From contig RDYL01000008.1 of NCBI GenBank assembly GCA_004293165.1, positions 124,001-188,000 of the forward strand: a stretch of 64,000 nucleotides of DNA. Reading direction: 5' to 3'. The translations under genes and the position numbers were made by a program. The notes beneath the pieces were generated by a model that saw nothing but the letters and a program-made list of their open reading frames with translations, searched no databases and was not told where the DNA came from. This DNA is from Flavobacteriia bacterium (lineage in GTDB: Bacteria; Bacteroidota; Bacteroidia; Flavobacteriales; Flavobacteriaceae). Below, piece after piece: positions 25,404 through 33,794 of the stretch. Within the stretch, counting starts at the first letter, position 1; every line of letters begins with the position of its first letter.

Positions 25404-25556
25404 ATTTACTACAATTTTTAATTTATTCAAAGTAATCGGCGCAAATAAAAGACTAAAAATATATCAAGTATTGAGCTTAAAATTATTTTTATAAGGTTAT
25501 TTTTCTTATTCTAAATCAATTAGACAAGACTTTAACCCATTGTTAACAAAATTGCC

Positions 25557-25586
25557 TTGAAAAAACCATAAATAATTGTATTTTTA
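25557..25586 (+). promoter_or_regulatory. Possible parA promoter
   Basis: TTG at 25557-25559, 19 bases, then TATTTTTA at 25579-25586 (one base off TAnnTTTG), 25 bases before the parA ATG. Confidence 0.35.
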
Positions 25587-25610
25587 CCACTTAAAATTTT
25601 TAATAATCAA

Positions 25611-26375
25611 ATGGGTAAAATCATTGCAATTGCCAATCAAAAAGGTGGTGTAGGAAAAACAACTACTTCTGTTAATTTAGCAGCATCTCTTGGTGTTTTA
25701 GAAAAAAAAGTGCTTTTAATAGATGCCGACCCACAAGCTAATGCTAGTTCGGGTTTAGGAATTGATGTAGAAAGTGTAGAAATTGGTTCCTATCAAGTTC
25801 TTGAACACAGCGCAACACCAGAAGAAGCAACCGTTTCGTGTTCGGCACCAAATGTTTCGGTGATTCCAGCTCATATTGACTTGGTGGCTATCGAAATTGA
25901 ATTAGTAGACAAAGAAAATCGCGAGTACATGCTAAAAACAGCATTGGAAAGTGTAAAAGATAAATACGATTACATATTAATTGACTGTGCACCTTCGTTA
26001 GGATTATTAACATTGAACGCTTTAACAGCGGCGGATAGTGTAGTAATTCCGATTCAATGCGAATATTTTGCATTAGAAGGGTTAGGAAAATTATTAAACA
26101 CCATTAAAAGTGTTCAAAAAATCCACAATCCGAGTTTAGATATTGAAGGATTGTTATTAACCATGTACGATTCCCGTTTGCGCTTATCCAACCAAGTGGT
26201 TGAAGAAGTACAAAAACACTTCAATGATATGGTATTTGAAACAATTATTCAAAGAAACATCAAGTTGAGTGAAGCTCCAAGTTTTGGCGAAAGCATTATT
26301 AATTATGACGCTACTAGTAAAGGCGCAACAAATTATTTAAACTTGGCTGAAGAAATTATTAAGAAAAATCAATAA
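25611..26375 (+). CDS. parA: Chromosome partitioning ATPase ParA (Soj)
   Basis: ParA forms ATP-dependent gradients on DNA that move ParB-parS complexes apart. The 254-residue protein starts GKIIAIANQKGGVGKTTTSVNLA (deviant Walker A KGGVGKTT), has LIDADPQANASSGLG and DYILIDCAPSLGLLTLNAL, as chromosomal Soj proteins do. It has no N-terminal HTH, so it is not of the P1 plasmid type. parB follows 8 bases later, and DUF5683, dapB and lepB continue the block. Confidence 0.97.
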   Translation: MGKIIAIANQKGGVGKTTTSVNLAASLGVLEKKVLLIDADPQANASSGLGIDVESVEIGSYQVLEHSATPEEATVSCSAPNVSVIPAHIDLVAIEIELVDKENREYMLKTALESVKDKYDYILIDCAPSLGLLTLNALTAADSVVIPIQCEYFALEGLGKLLNTIKSVQKIHNPSLDIEGLLLTMYDSRLRLSNQVVEEVQKHFNDMVFETIIQRNIKLSEAPSFGESIINYDATSKGATNYLNLAEEIIKKNQ

Positions 26376-26383
26376 TAGAGAAG

Positions 26384-27280
26384 ATGACAAAAGCGGTAAA
26401 GAAACAAGCCTTAGGAAGAGGTTTATCGGCTTTATTAAAAGATCCTGAAAATGATATTAAATCAGTTGAGGATAAAAATGCTGATAAAGTAGTAGGAAAT
26501 ATTATTGAATTAGATCTTGAATCGATTGAAATTAATCCGTTTCAACCGAGAACGAATTTCAACGAAGAAACCTTACAAGAATTAGCCAAATCGATTAAAG
26601 AATTAGGTGTAATTCAACCGATAACCGTTAGAAAATTAGATTTCAACAAGTACCAATTAATTTCTGGAGAGCGTCGTTTGCGTGCTTCAAAATTAATCGG
26701 ATTGAAAACAATTCCAGCATACATTCGTTTGGCAAATGATAATGAATCATTGGTTATGGCATTGGTGGAAAACATCCAACGTCATGATTTAGACCCAATT
26801 GAGGTAGCTATTTCGTACCAACGTTTAATCGAAGAAATCAATTTAACACAAGAAGAATTGAGTGAGCGCGTAGGCAAAAAGCGTTCTACCATTACCAATT
26901 ATTTACGTTTATTGAAATTAGACCCTATTATTCAAACAGGAATGCGTGATGGTTTTATTTCAATGGGACATGGAAGAGCGTTGATTAACATTGAAAATCA
27001 AGATGTTCAAAGTGATATTTATCACAAAGTGGTAACACAAAATCTTTCTGTAAGAGAAACAGAGGCTTTGGTTAAAAATTACCAAGATAGCTTAAAACCA
27101 AAAACAACTAAACCTGCAAAAAGCAACTCATTTGACATCAAAGAAGAAGAGAAAAAAGCATTTGCAAATTATTTCGGAACTAAAGTTGATGTAAAAGTAG
27201 CTGGTGGAAAAGGGAAAATAACAATTCCATTTCATTCTGAAGAAGACTTTAATCGTATCTTAAAACTTATAAACGCGTAG
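26384..27280 (+). CDS. parB: Chromosome partitioning protein ParB (Spo0J)
   Basis: ParB binds parS near the origin, spreads using CTP, and loads SMC. The 298-residue protein has the N-terminal ParA-interaction tail (KKQALGRGLSALL), the CTPase domain with IQPITVRKL and SGERRLRASKLIG (GERRxR motif, about residues 102-107), and the HTH region TQEELSERVGKKRSTITNYLRLLKL. It lies 8 bases after parA, and its stop overlaps the GTG of the next gene by one base. No parS site was recognised in the window by eye. Confidence 0.96.
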   Translation: MTKAVKKQALGRGLSALLKDPENDIKSVEDKNADKVVGNIIELDLESIEINPFQPRTNFNEETLQELAKSIKELGVIQPITVRKLDFNKYQLISGERRLRASKLIGLKTIPAYIRLANDNESLVMALVENIQRHDLDPIEVAISYQRLIEEINLTQEELSERVGKKRSTITNYLRLLKLDPIIQTGMRDGFISMGHGRALINIENQDVQSDIYHKVVTQNLSVRETEALVKNYQDSLKPKTTKPAKSNSFDIKEEEKKAFANYFGTKVDVKVAGGKGKITIPFHSEEDFNRILKLINA

Positions 27281-27840
27281 TGAAAGTATTGCAATACATA
27301 GCGCTTTCAATTTGTCTTTTTTTGAGTTTTCAAGTAAAAGCACAAGAAGAAATATCTTTAAAATCAGCCGATACAACAAAAGCCATTATTAATCCAAACA
27401 CACCTGCAAAAGCAGCATTTTATTCAGCTTTAGTTCCTGGATTAGGACAAGCTTACAATAAAAAGTATTGGAAAATTCCATTAGTATATGCTGGATTAGG
27501 TGCTGGAATATATTACTATACATGGAATCAAAAAAAATACCATGAATTTAGAGATGAATATAAAAGAAGATTAGACGGTACCTATGATCCAAACCACCCT
27601 ATTTATGGAGATTTAGACAATGACCGTTTAGTTCGTGCGCAAAAATTTCACCAAAGAAATAGAGATTTATCTGCTTTAATTACAGCTGTTATTTATATTT
27701 TAAATATTGTTGATGCTAATATTGATGGGCATTTAATGCAATTTAATGTCAATGATAATTTATCTATTAAACCCGATATGAATCAAAATCAAATTGATTA
27801 TAAATTCAATTACGGAATGACACTTACCTTTAATTTTTAA
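27280..27840 (+). CDS. DUF5683 family membrane protein
   Basis: The GTG start at 27280 shares its first base with the parB stop. The 186-residue protein has a signal peptide (YIALSICLFLSFQVKAQ). The conserved core AAFYSALVPGLGQAYNKKYWKIPLVYAGLGAGIYYY forms two hydrophobic segments, and DRNLSALITAVIYILNIVDANIDGHL a third. This is the DUF5683 pattern common in Bacteroidota next to parB and dapB. The function is unknown; the neighbours suggest only conserved synteny. Confidence 0.8.
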   Translation: MKVLQYIALSICLFLSFQVKAQEEISLKSADTTKAIINPNTPAKAAFYSALVPGLGQAYNKKYWKIPLVYAGLGAGIYYYTWNQKKYHEFRDEYKRRLDGTYDPNHPIYGDLDNDRLVRAQKFHQRNRDLSALITAVIYILNIVDANIDGHLMQFNVNDNLSIKPDMNQNQIDYKFNYGMTLTFNF

Positions 27841-27878
27841 CAAAATATTAAGTAATAAATCAACAGTTACAACAACTA

Positions 27879-28595
27879 ATGAGTATGAAAATTGCACTTT
27901 TAGGTTACGGAAAAATGGGGAAAGTTATTGAAAGAATAGCTTTAGAGAGAGGGCATGAAATCGTATTAAAAAAAGATCAAGACAACACTTTTGAAGGATT
28001 ATTAAATGCTGATGTTGCCATCGACTTTAGTGTACCCGATAGCGCTGTTATCAATATTTCAGAATGTTTAAATAATGGAATCCCAGTAATTTCTGGAACA
28101 ACAGGTTGGTTATCCGATTATCCAAAAATGGTGGCTTTGTGTGAAGATAAAAACGGAAGTTTTATCTATGGTTCTAATTTTAGTTTAGGTGTAAATGTGT
28201 TTTTTGAATTAAACGAATATTTAGCCAAAATGATGGCCAACTTGAAACAATACAACGTTTCAATGGAAGAAATTCATCACATACAAAAGTTAGATGCACC
28301 AAGCGGAACAGCCATAACATTAGCAGAAGGAGTTATCAAAAATACTGATTATTCTAATTGGACATTAGAAACTCCAAATAGTAACGAAATACATATAGAA
28401 GCAAAACGCATTGAAAATGTTCCAGGAACGCATAGTATTTTTTACGATAGTGAAGTTGACCAAATCGAAATCAAACACACAGCACACAGCAGAGAAGGTT
28501 TTGCATTAGGAGCTGTTGTCGCAGCAGAATGGTTAGTTGATAAAAAAGGTGTTTTTACTATGAAAGATGTACTTTTTAATGGTTCTAAGCTATAG
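27879..28595 (+). CDS. dapB: 4-hydroxy-tetrahydrodipicolinate reductase
   Basis: DapB reduces hydroxy-tetrahydrodipicolinate in lysine/diaminopimelate synthesis. The 238-residue protein starts MSMKIALLGYGKMGKVIE (NAD(P)-binding GYGKMG; the second ATG at 27885 is equally plausible). It has AIDFSVPDSAV, ISGTTGW, GSNFSLGVNVFF and the catalytic EIHHIQKLDAPSGTA, with the His and Lys expected. It is slightly short, as in other Bacteroidota. It follows DUF5683 by 38 bases and precedes lepB. Confidence 0.95.
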   Translation: MSMKIALLGYGKMGKVIERIALERGHEIVLKKDQDNTFEGLLNADVAIDFSVPDSAVINISECLNNGIPVISGTTGWLSDYPKMVALCEDKNGSFIYGSNFSLGVNVFFELNEYLAKMMANLKQYNVSMEEIHHIQKLDAPSGTAITLAEGVIKNTDYSNWTLETPNSNEIHIEAKRIENVPGTHSIFYDSEVDQIEIKHTAHSREGFALGAVVAAEWLVDKKGVFTMKDVLFNGSKL

Positions 28596-28688
28596 GCTTT
28601 AGACAATAAATAATAAATAATAAATTATAAATTATAAATTATAACAAAGCTAAAAGCATTTTGCTTAAAGCTTACAGCAAATAAAATT
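28596..28688. repeat. AT-rich repetitive spacer between dapB and lepB
   Basis: The words AATAAATAATAAAT and AATTATAAATTATAAATTATAA repeat at 28606-28643. No terminator or promoter was recognised. Confidence 0.4.
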
Positions 28689-30395
28689 ATGGAAATATCA
28701 GGTTGGTTAATTTTTATCTTATTAATTCAAGTAATTCATGGAATTGGAACTTGGAAATTATATGTAAAAGCAGGAAGAAAATCTTGGGAAGCATTTATTC
28801 CAGTGTATAACGGAATTGTATTGATGCAACTCATAAATCGTCCAAAATGGTGGATTTTACTCCTTTTTATACCCGTTATCAATTTGTTTTTATTTCCAAT
28901 TATATGGATTGAAACGTTAAGAACATTTGGTAAAAAATCAACCGTTGATATGGTTTTGGGTGTAGTTACATTAGGATTTTACATCGCTTATGTAAATTAC
29001 ACACAAGAAACTACTTATCATGCTAATCGCGATTTAAAAGCTCCAAATAAAACAATAGACACCTTGGGTTCGCTTTCTTTTGCAATTGTTGTAGCTACTT
29101 TAGTTCATACGTATTTTATTCAACCTTATACCATTCCTTCTCCTTCTTTAGAAAAATCTTTATTGGTAGGAGATTTCTTGTTTGTAAGTAAATTTCATTA
29201 TGGTGCAAGAACACCAATTACACCTATTGCTGCTCCAATGGTGCACGATACATTACCATTACTAAAAACAAAATCATATTCGGGCAAACCTTCTTTACCC
29301 TTTTTTAGAATACCTGGTTTCGAAAAAATAAAACGAAATGACATAGTTGTTTTTAATTATCCAGCCGATACAGCGTTTAACATGTATATAGCTTCAGATA
29401 AACGTTACGACAAACCAATTGATAAAAAAACTAATTATGTAAAACGTTGTACAGCTATTCCTGGAGATAAATTAGAAATTAAAGATGGTGTTATTTTTAT
29501 CAATGATAAGAAATCTATAATGCCTGATAGAGCACATCCACAATATGTTCATAAAGTATATTCTAGCAAAGGAGTAGCCACAACAACATTAGTTGATGCA
29601 GGATCGTCTGAATTTATTAGAAAATTCATTACTACAATTTATAATGAAAATCAAGCAAATGCGATTACTCCATACGTATTAGGATCGTCAAAAAATAATG
29701 ATGGTTCGGTTACTTTCATTACTGATCAAAGAGGTGTACCAAATAGTATACTAAGTCAATACAGCATTTCAATAACTGAAGTAAACGATTTTGAAAGGGA
29801 AGCCAACCTAACCTTAAATAATGCTGAAAAACTAAGAAAAAGCAGCAGTATCGATTCTGTTGTTAGAATAATATTTAAGAAAAACCAACCGAATAAAGAA
29901 ATTTTCCCTGGAAATACAAATTGGACAATTGATAATTTTGGGCCTATTTACCTTCCAAAAGCTGGCGAAACTGTTGAATTAAACAAAGAGAATATTCCAT
30001 TTTACAAAAAAGTAATTGGCGAATATGAAGGGAACGACTTAAAAATAAATGGAACTGAAATCCGAATTAATGGTAGCGTAGCTACATCGTATACTTTTAA
30101 ACAAGACTATTATTGGATGATGGGAGATAACATGCATAAATCATTAGATTCACGTTATTGGGGATTTGTTCCAGCTGATCATATTGTTGGAAAACCAATA
30201 TTTATTTGGATGAGTATTGATGGTATCAATGATGGGATTAAAAACTGGAGCATCCGTTGGGATAGATTATTTACTACTGTTAGCGGTGAAGGCCAACCTC
30301 AATCCTACTTTAAATATTTCTTGTTTGCATTAGCGGCTTATTTCGCTTTTGATTATTTCAGAAACAAAAAGAAAAAGAAAGAAAACAATAATTAA
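28689..30395 (+). CDS. lepB: Signal peptidase I, large Bacteroidota form
   Basis: LepB cuts signal peptides from exported proteins at the inner membrane. At 568 residues it is about twice the E. coli core. The N-terminus (1-125) has four hydrophobic segments of a DUF5684-like type, then another membrane helix (LSFAIVVATLVHTYFIQ). The catalytic Ser lies in IPSPSLEKSLLVGD (about residue 154-158), the Lys in NYVKRCTAIPGDKLEI. An insertion of about 170 residues separates this from the final box YWMMGDNMHKSLDSRYWGFVP. The C-terminus has a further hydrophobic helix and a Lys-rich tail. Downstream is the WbqC-like gene, as in related genomes. Confidence 0.93.
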   Translation: MEISGWLIFILLIQVIHGIGTWKLYVKAGRKSWEAFIPVYNGIVLMQLINRPKWWILLLFIPVINLFLFPIIWIETLRTFGKKSTVDMVLGVVTLGFYIAYVNYTQETTYHANRDLKAPNKTIDTLGSLSFAIVVATLVHTYFIQPYTIPSPSLEKSLLVGDFLFVSKFHYGARTPITPIAAPMVHDTLPLLKTKSYSGKPSLPFFRIPGFEKIKRNDIVVFNYPADTAFNMYIASDKRYDKPIDKKTNYVKRCTAIPGDKLEIKDGVIFINDKKSIMPDRAHPQYVHKVYSSKGVATTTLVDAGSSEFIRKFITTIYNENQANAITPYVLGSSKNNDGSVTFITDQRGVPNSILSQYSISITEVNDFEREANLTLNNAEKLRKSSSIDSVVRIIFKKNQPNKEIFPGNTNWTIDNFGPIYLPKAGETVELNKENIPFYKKVIGEYEGNDLKINGTEIRINGSVATSYTFKQDYYWMMGDNMHKSLDSRYWGFVPADHIVGKPIFIWMSIDGINDGIKNWSIRWDRLFTTVSGEGQPQSYFKYFLFALAAYFAFDYFRNKKKKKENNN

Positions 30396-30420
30396 TCATT
30401 CTGTTTAAAAAACTCAACTC

Positions 30421-30466
30421 AAATTCACTATTATTCACGAATTAATTTGTGGTAATTAGTGAATTT
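30421..30466. repeat. Inverted repeat in the lepB-wbqC spacer
   Basis: AAATTCACTA (30421-30430) and TAGTGAATTT (30457-30466) are exact reverse complements around 26 bases. Phrase-like strings such as AATTTGTGG and AATTCGTG between them recall other intergenic repeats here. No T run follows. Confidence 0.4.
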
Positions 30467-30494
30467 GCGTTACTAAACTATTCCTATTATTTTT

Positions 30495-31106
30495 ATGAAC
30501 ATCCTTATACATCCGAGTTATTTTCCATCAATTAGTCACTATATCGCATTGACTCAAGCTGACAAGGTAACTTTTGAAATGGAAGACAATTTCCAAAAAC
30601 AGACCAATAGGAATAGGATGTACATTTATAGTCCAAACGGCATTCAATTATTAAATGTACCGGTAAAGCATAGTGCAGAAAAACATCAAAAATTCAAAGA
30701 TGTTCGAATCGAAAATGATTTTGGTTGGCAAAAGAATCACTTTAAATCTTTAGAAGCTGCCTATAGAACATCACCTTTTTTCGAATATTTTGAGGATGAT
30801 TTTCGGCCATTATTTGAAAAGAAACACGAATTTCTAATGGATTTAAACTTGGAAATTTTTGAATTAGTAAATGATTCATTAGGAATCAATATCAAAGCTG
30901 AAAAAACAAGTGAATTTTTTCATAAAGTTCCAAACTTCAATGATTTTAGACATTTAATTAATGGTAAAAAAGACACTACTCAAATAGAAGAATATACTCA
31001 AGTTTTTAATGAAAAACATGGGTTTATGAACAACTTAAGTATTCTAGATTTACTTTTTAACGAAGGAAGATACGCGGTAGATTATTTAAAAAATCAAAAT
31101 ATATAA
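30495..31106 (+). CDS. WbqC-like family protein
   Basis: The 203-residue protein matches the WbqC-like family: it starts ILIHPSYFPSISHYIALTQADKVTFE, continues NRNRMYIYSPNGIQLLNVPVKH (family R-x-x-I-x-x-x-x-G pattern), and has FGWQKNHFKSLEAAYRTSPFFEYFEDDF. WbqC relatives occur in polysaccharide gene sets, but their reaction is not well defined. Its usual neighbour in flavobacteria is lepB, as here. It is convergent with the EEP gene 8 bases away. Confidence 0.85.
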   Translation: MNILIHPSYFPSISHYIALTQADKVTFEMEDNFQKQTNRNRMYIYSPNGIQLLNVPVKHSAEKHQKFKDVRIENDFGWQKNHFKSLEAAYRTSPFFEYFEDDFRPLFEKKHEFLMDLNLEIFELVNDSLGINIKAEKTSEFFHKVPNFNDFRHLINGKKDTTQIEEYTQVFNEKHGFMNNLSILDLLFNEGRYAVDYLKNQNI

Positions 31107-31114
31107 AATTTTGA

Positions 31115-32140
31115 TTAAAAATTTAAGCGAGCAATCTGAGGAAAATGATCGCTTTGAAAAAAGGTATCTATTGCTGTAAATTGTTTTACTTCAATAACAT
31201 TGTCAACTAAGATAAAATCAATTCTGGCTGGATAATACTTGAAATTATACGATTTTCCAAAACCTGTTCCCCCTTCTTCAAAAGCATCTTTCATTTCACC
31301 TTTTATTGTTCTATAAACATAAGAAAATGCACTATTGTTTAAATCGCTACAAATGATTTTTGGATAGGGGCAATTTTCAAAATGTTCTCTAATAATTTCC
31401 GATTGTTGTTGCTGTTTTCCAAAAGCCAAACTTAATCTTTTCAGAATAAACTTCGATTTAGCCTCATCGATTTTCTCATTAATATCCGCACTAATTTTAA
31501 CCGACTGCAAATGAATACTATACACTCTAATTGTATCTTTCCCTTTTAATACATCCGCAAATATTGCATTGTTAAAAGAACCTGGAAATTCAATTTCTCC
31601 CTTGTTTATGATTTTATAATTGGAATAAATGGCTTGTCCGTATTTCAACTTTTCACCATTCAAATTAACATACGAATAGGGAAATTGATTAAAATCAGCG
31701 CTTTCATTATCGGTAAAATCTTGTAAGCATAATATATCCGGAGACTCCGTTCTTATCAATTTTGAAATTTGCTCAGGCACATCATTCTTTGGCAACCATT
31801 CATAAATATTAAACAATCGTACATTGTACGACATTACTTTAAAATCTGATGTTTCTTTAGGTAAATTCGTTTCTGAAAATTTATAAAAACGGTTAATAAA
31901 AGTTATCCCTATCAACAATAAAATTCCTGACAGCAACATTTGGCGTTTTAATTGCAAAACCCAATACACAAAAAAGAAAAAGTTTAAAATTAAAAACAGC
32001 GGCATTATAAGTGTCAAGACGCTTAAAAAAGGAAAAGCTTTTGGCGCTAAAAACGGTAATAAATACGCAAGAAAAGTTAATACAGCAAGAACTATATTAA
32101 AAAAAAACATTATTTTACTCAACCATGATTGTTTCTGCAT
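31115..32140 (-). CDS. Endonuclease/exonuclease/phosphatase (EEP) family membrane protein
   Basis: The 341-residue protein has three N-terminal membrane segments (about 10-90) and then an EEP domain outside the membrane: VMSYNVRLFN (Asn), PDILCLQDFTDN (Glu position is Gln-Asp here), RVYSIHLQS, PKIICSDLNNSAFSYVYR (SDxN) and FQSDHFPQIARLNF (SDH). The family hydrolyses phosphodiester bonds in lipids, nucleic acids or sugars. The usual metal-binding Glu of LQE appears as LQD. The substrate is unknown. It follows a rhomboid gene by 4 bases on the same strand. Confidence 0.85.
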   Translation of the reverse strand: MQKQSWLSKIMFFFNIVLAVLTFLAYLLPFLAPKAFPFLSVLTLIMPLFLILNFFFFVYWVLQLKRQMLLSGILLLIGITFINRFYKFSETNLPKETSDFKVMSYNVRLFNIYEWLPKNDVPEQISKLIRTESPDILCLQDFTDNESADFNQFPYSYVNLNGEKLKYGQAIYSNYKIINKGEIEFPGSFNNAIFADVLKGKDTIRVYSIHLQSVKISADINEKIDEAKSKFILKRLSLAFGKQQQQSEIIREHFENCPYPKIICSDLNNSAFSYVYRTIKGEMKDAFEEGGTGFGKSYNFKYYPARIDFILVDNVIEVKQFTAIDTFFQSDHFPQIARLNF

Positions 32141-32144
32141 CGGC

Positions 32145-33005
32145 TTATTTTCCTGCTTTAAAAAGGAATTCTTTTTCTTCTTTAGTTAAACTATCATAAC
32201 CTGATTTACTGATTTTATCTAAAATATCATCAATTTGTTTTTGAGCAAAATCCTTATTGGATACTGACGAATTTACAACATTTTTTGTTGCATTGCGATG
32301 TACTTTCTTAAAAGGCGTTTTCTTTTTAGGCTTAAATAAATTCGCAAAAGTATCTAATAAAGCTGAAAATAGCTTGGTAATATCTTTTCCTGTTTGCAAT
32401 AATTTTATATAAATAAATCCAAACAAAGCACCGCCTAAATGAGCTAAATGACCTCCTGTATTATCTTTCGGCATTTGAATTATATCAATTAATAAAATCA
32501 CGAAAGCAACATGCCATAATTTTACAATTCCGATTAATGGAATACGCAACAACATAAAAGGCGCATAAGTAGCGGTTGCAATTAAAATAGCCATAATAGC
32601 ACCGCTTGCACCAACCAAAGGCAAACCTGATTTTCCAATAAAAATATACGAAAGAACAAATGTAATTCCAGAAAAAACCCCACCTAACACGTAAACCCCA
32701 AGTAACTGTTTATCTGTGAAATATGTATTAAATAATCTTCCAGAAAAATGAAGCACCATCAAATTAAAAAACAAATGCAAAAATCCGCTATGAAAAAAAT
32801 TAAACGTGATTAATGTCCATGGCGTACGAACAAAAACTCCTAAATCAGATGACAAAGCAATCCATGTTGGAATTTGAAATTGCCCAACAGAAAAACTATA
32901 AAAAAACACTAACGAAAACAAGAAGAAACCAATGTTCCAAAAGATTAACTTTTGAACCATGCCTCCTGTTTTGTATTGTAGTTTTAAATCGTCTAAAATG
33001 TTCAT
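32145..33005 (-). CDS. Rhomboid family intramembrane serine protease (downstream copy)
   Basis: Rhomboids cut membrane proteins within the bilayer. The 286-residue protein has six hydrophobic segments, the catalytic Ser134 in LVGASGAIMA and His189 in GGHLAHLGGALFGF, and the HxxxxHxxxN-like stretch FFHSGFLHLFFNLMVL. An extra C-terminal cytoplasmic tail of about 75 residues (KPKKKTPFKKVHR to the end EEKEFLFKAGK) is Lys-rich. It lies between another rhomboid gene and the EEP gene. The substrate is unknown. Confidence 0.92.
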   Translation of the reverse strand: MNILDDLKLQYKTGGMVQKLIFWNIGFFLFSLVFFYSFSVGQFQIPTWIALSSDLGVFVRTPWTLITFNFFHSGFLHLFFNLMVLHFSGRLFNTYFTDKQLLGVYVLGGVFSGITFVLSYIFIGKSGLPLVGASGAIMAILIATATYAPFMLLRIPLIGIVKLWHVAFVILLIDIIQMPKDNTGGHLAHLGGALFGFIYIKLLQTGKDITKLFSALLDTFANLFKPKKKTPFKKVHRNATKNVVNSSVSNKDFAQKQIDDILDKISKSGYDSLTKEEKEFLFKAGK

Positions 33006-33044
33006 TCTCTATTTTCTTTACTCTTGATTCTATGCTCTAAAAAA

Positions 33045-33794
33045 CTATCTATCCCAACGGTTATTACTAAACTGGTTTTTCTTCCAATACCACATCATGA
33101 TAAAACCAATTAAAGCCCCACCTACATGGGCAAAATGCGCAATATTTCCGCCAAAAATACTATAACCTGTTACACCTGAAAACAAATCTAACAATACAAT
33201 TACAGGAACAAAATATTTCGCTTTAACAGGAACTGGAATAAACATAAAGCCTAATTCTGCATTTGGAAACATAAAAGCAAATGCTACCAATAAACCATAA
33301 ATTGCTCCTGAAGCTCCTACCGCCTGAGTATTAAATGCATCACCCATTTGATTTACATATTGCTGAAGCAAAACGGTATCTGTAGCATTAATATTTATAC
33401 TCTCCCCTTTTATAAGAGTTTGAATATCAGCCATTGAAACACCATTCTGTAAAAGCATATTTTGTGCATCATGGAAATAATAATAATTTACTCCCGAATG
33501 AACCAAAGCCGCTCCAATTCCACAAGAAAAATAGAAAAACAAAAACTTCTTTGCTCCCCAAAAATGCTCCAAAGCACTTCCAAAAGAAATTAACGCAAAC
33601 ATATTAAAGAAAATATGCATCAAACTTCCATGCATAAACATGTGCGTAATAGGTTGCCAAAACTTAAAACCATCGTTTTCAAAATAATGTAACGACAATA
33701 ATTCATTAGCTTGTGGCACAAAATAACTTCCTATAAAAAATAAAACATTTATAATTAAAAGCTGTTTTACGGTATCGGTCATATTATTCATCAT
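33045..33794 (-). CDS. Rhomboid family intramembrane serine protease (upstream copy)
   Basis: The 249-residue protein has Ser162 in AVGASGAIYGLLV and His223 in NIAHFAHVGGALIGF. The conserved HMFMHGSLMHIFFNMFALISFG lies at 51-72. A loop of about 55 residues (108-157, with DIQTLIKGESININ) between helices is longer than in the other copy. There is no long C-terminal tail. Its start overlaps the mutL stop by 4 bases (ATGA), so translational coupling is likely. Two rhomboids in a row next to mutL is a known flavobacterial arrangement. Confidence 0.92.
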   Translation of the reverse strand: MMNNMTDTVKQLLIINVLFFIGSYFVPQANELLSLHYFENDGFKFWQPITHMFMHGSLMHIFFNMFALISFGSALEHFWGAKKFLFFYFSCGIGAALVHSGVNYYYFHDAQNMLLQNGVSMADIQTLIKGESININATDTVLLQQYVNQMGDAFNTQAVGASGAIYGLLVAFAFMFPNAELGFMFIPVPVKAKYFVPVIVLLDLFSGVTGYSIFGGNIAHFAHVGGALIGFIMMWYWKKNQFSNNRWDR

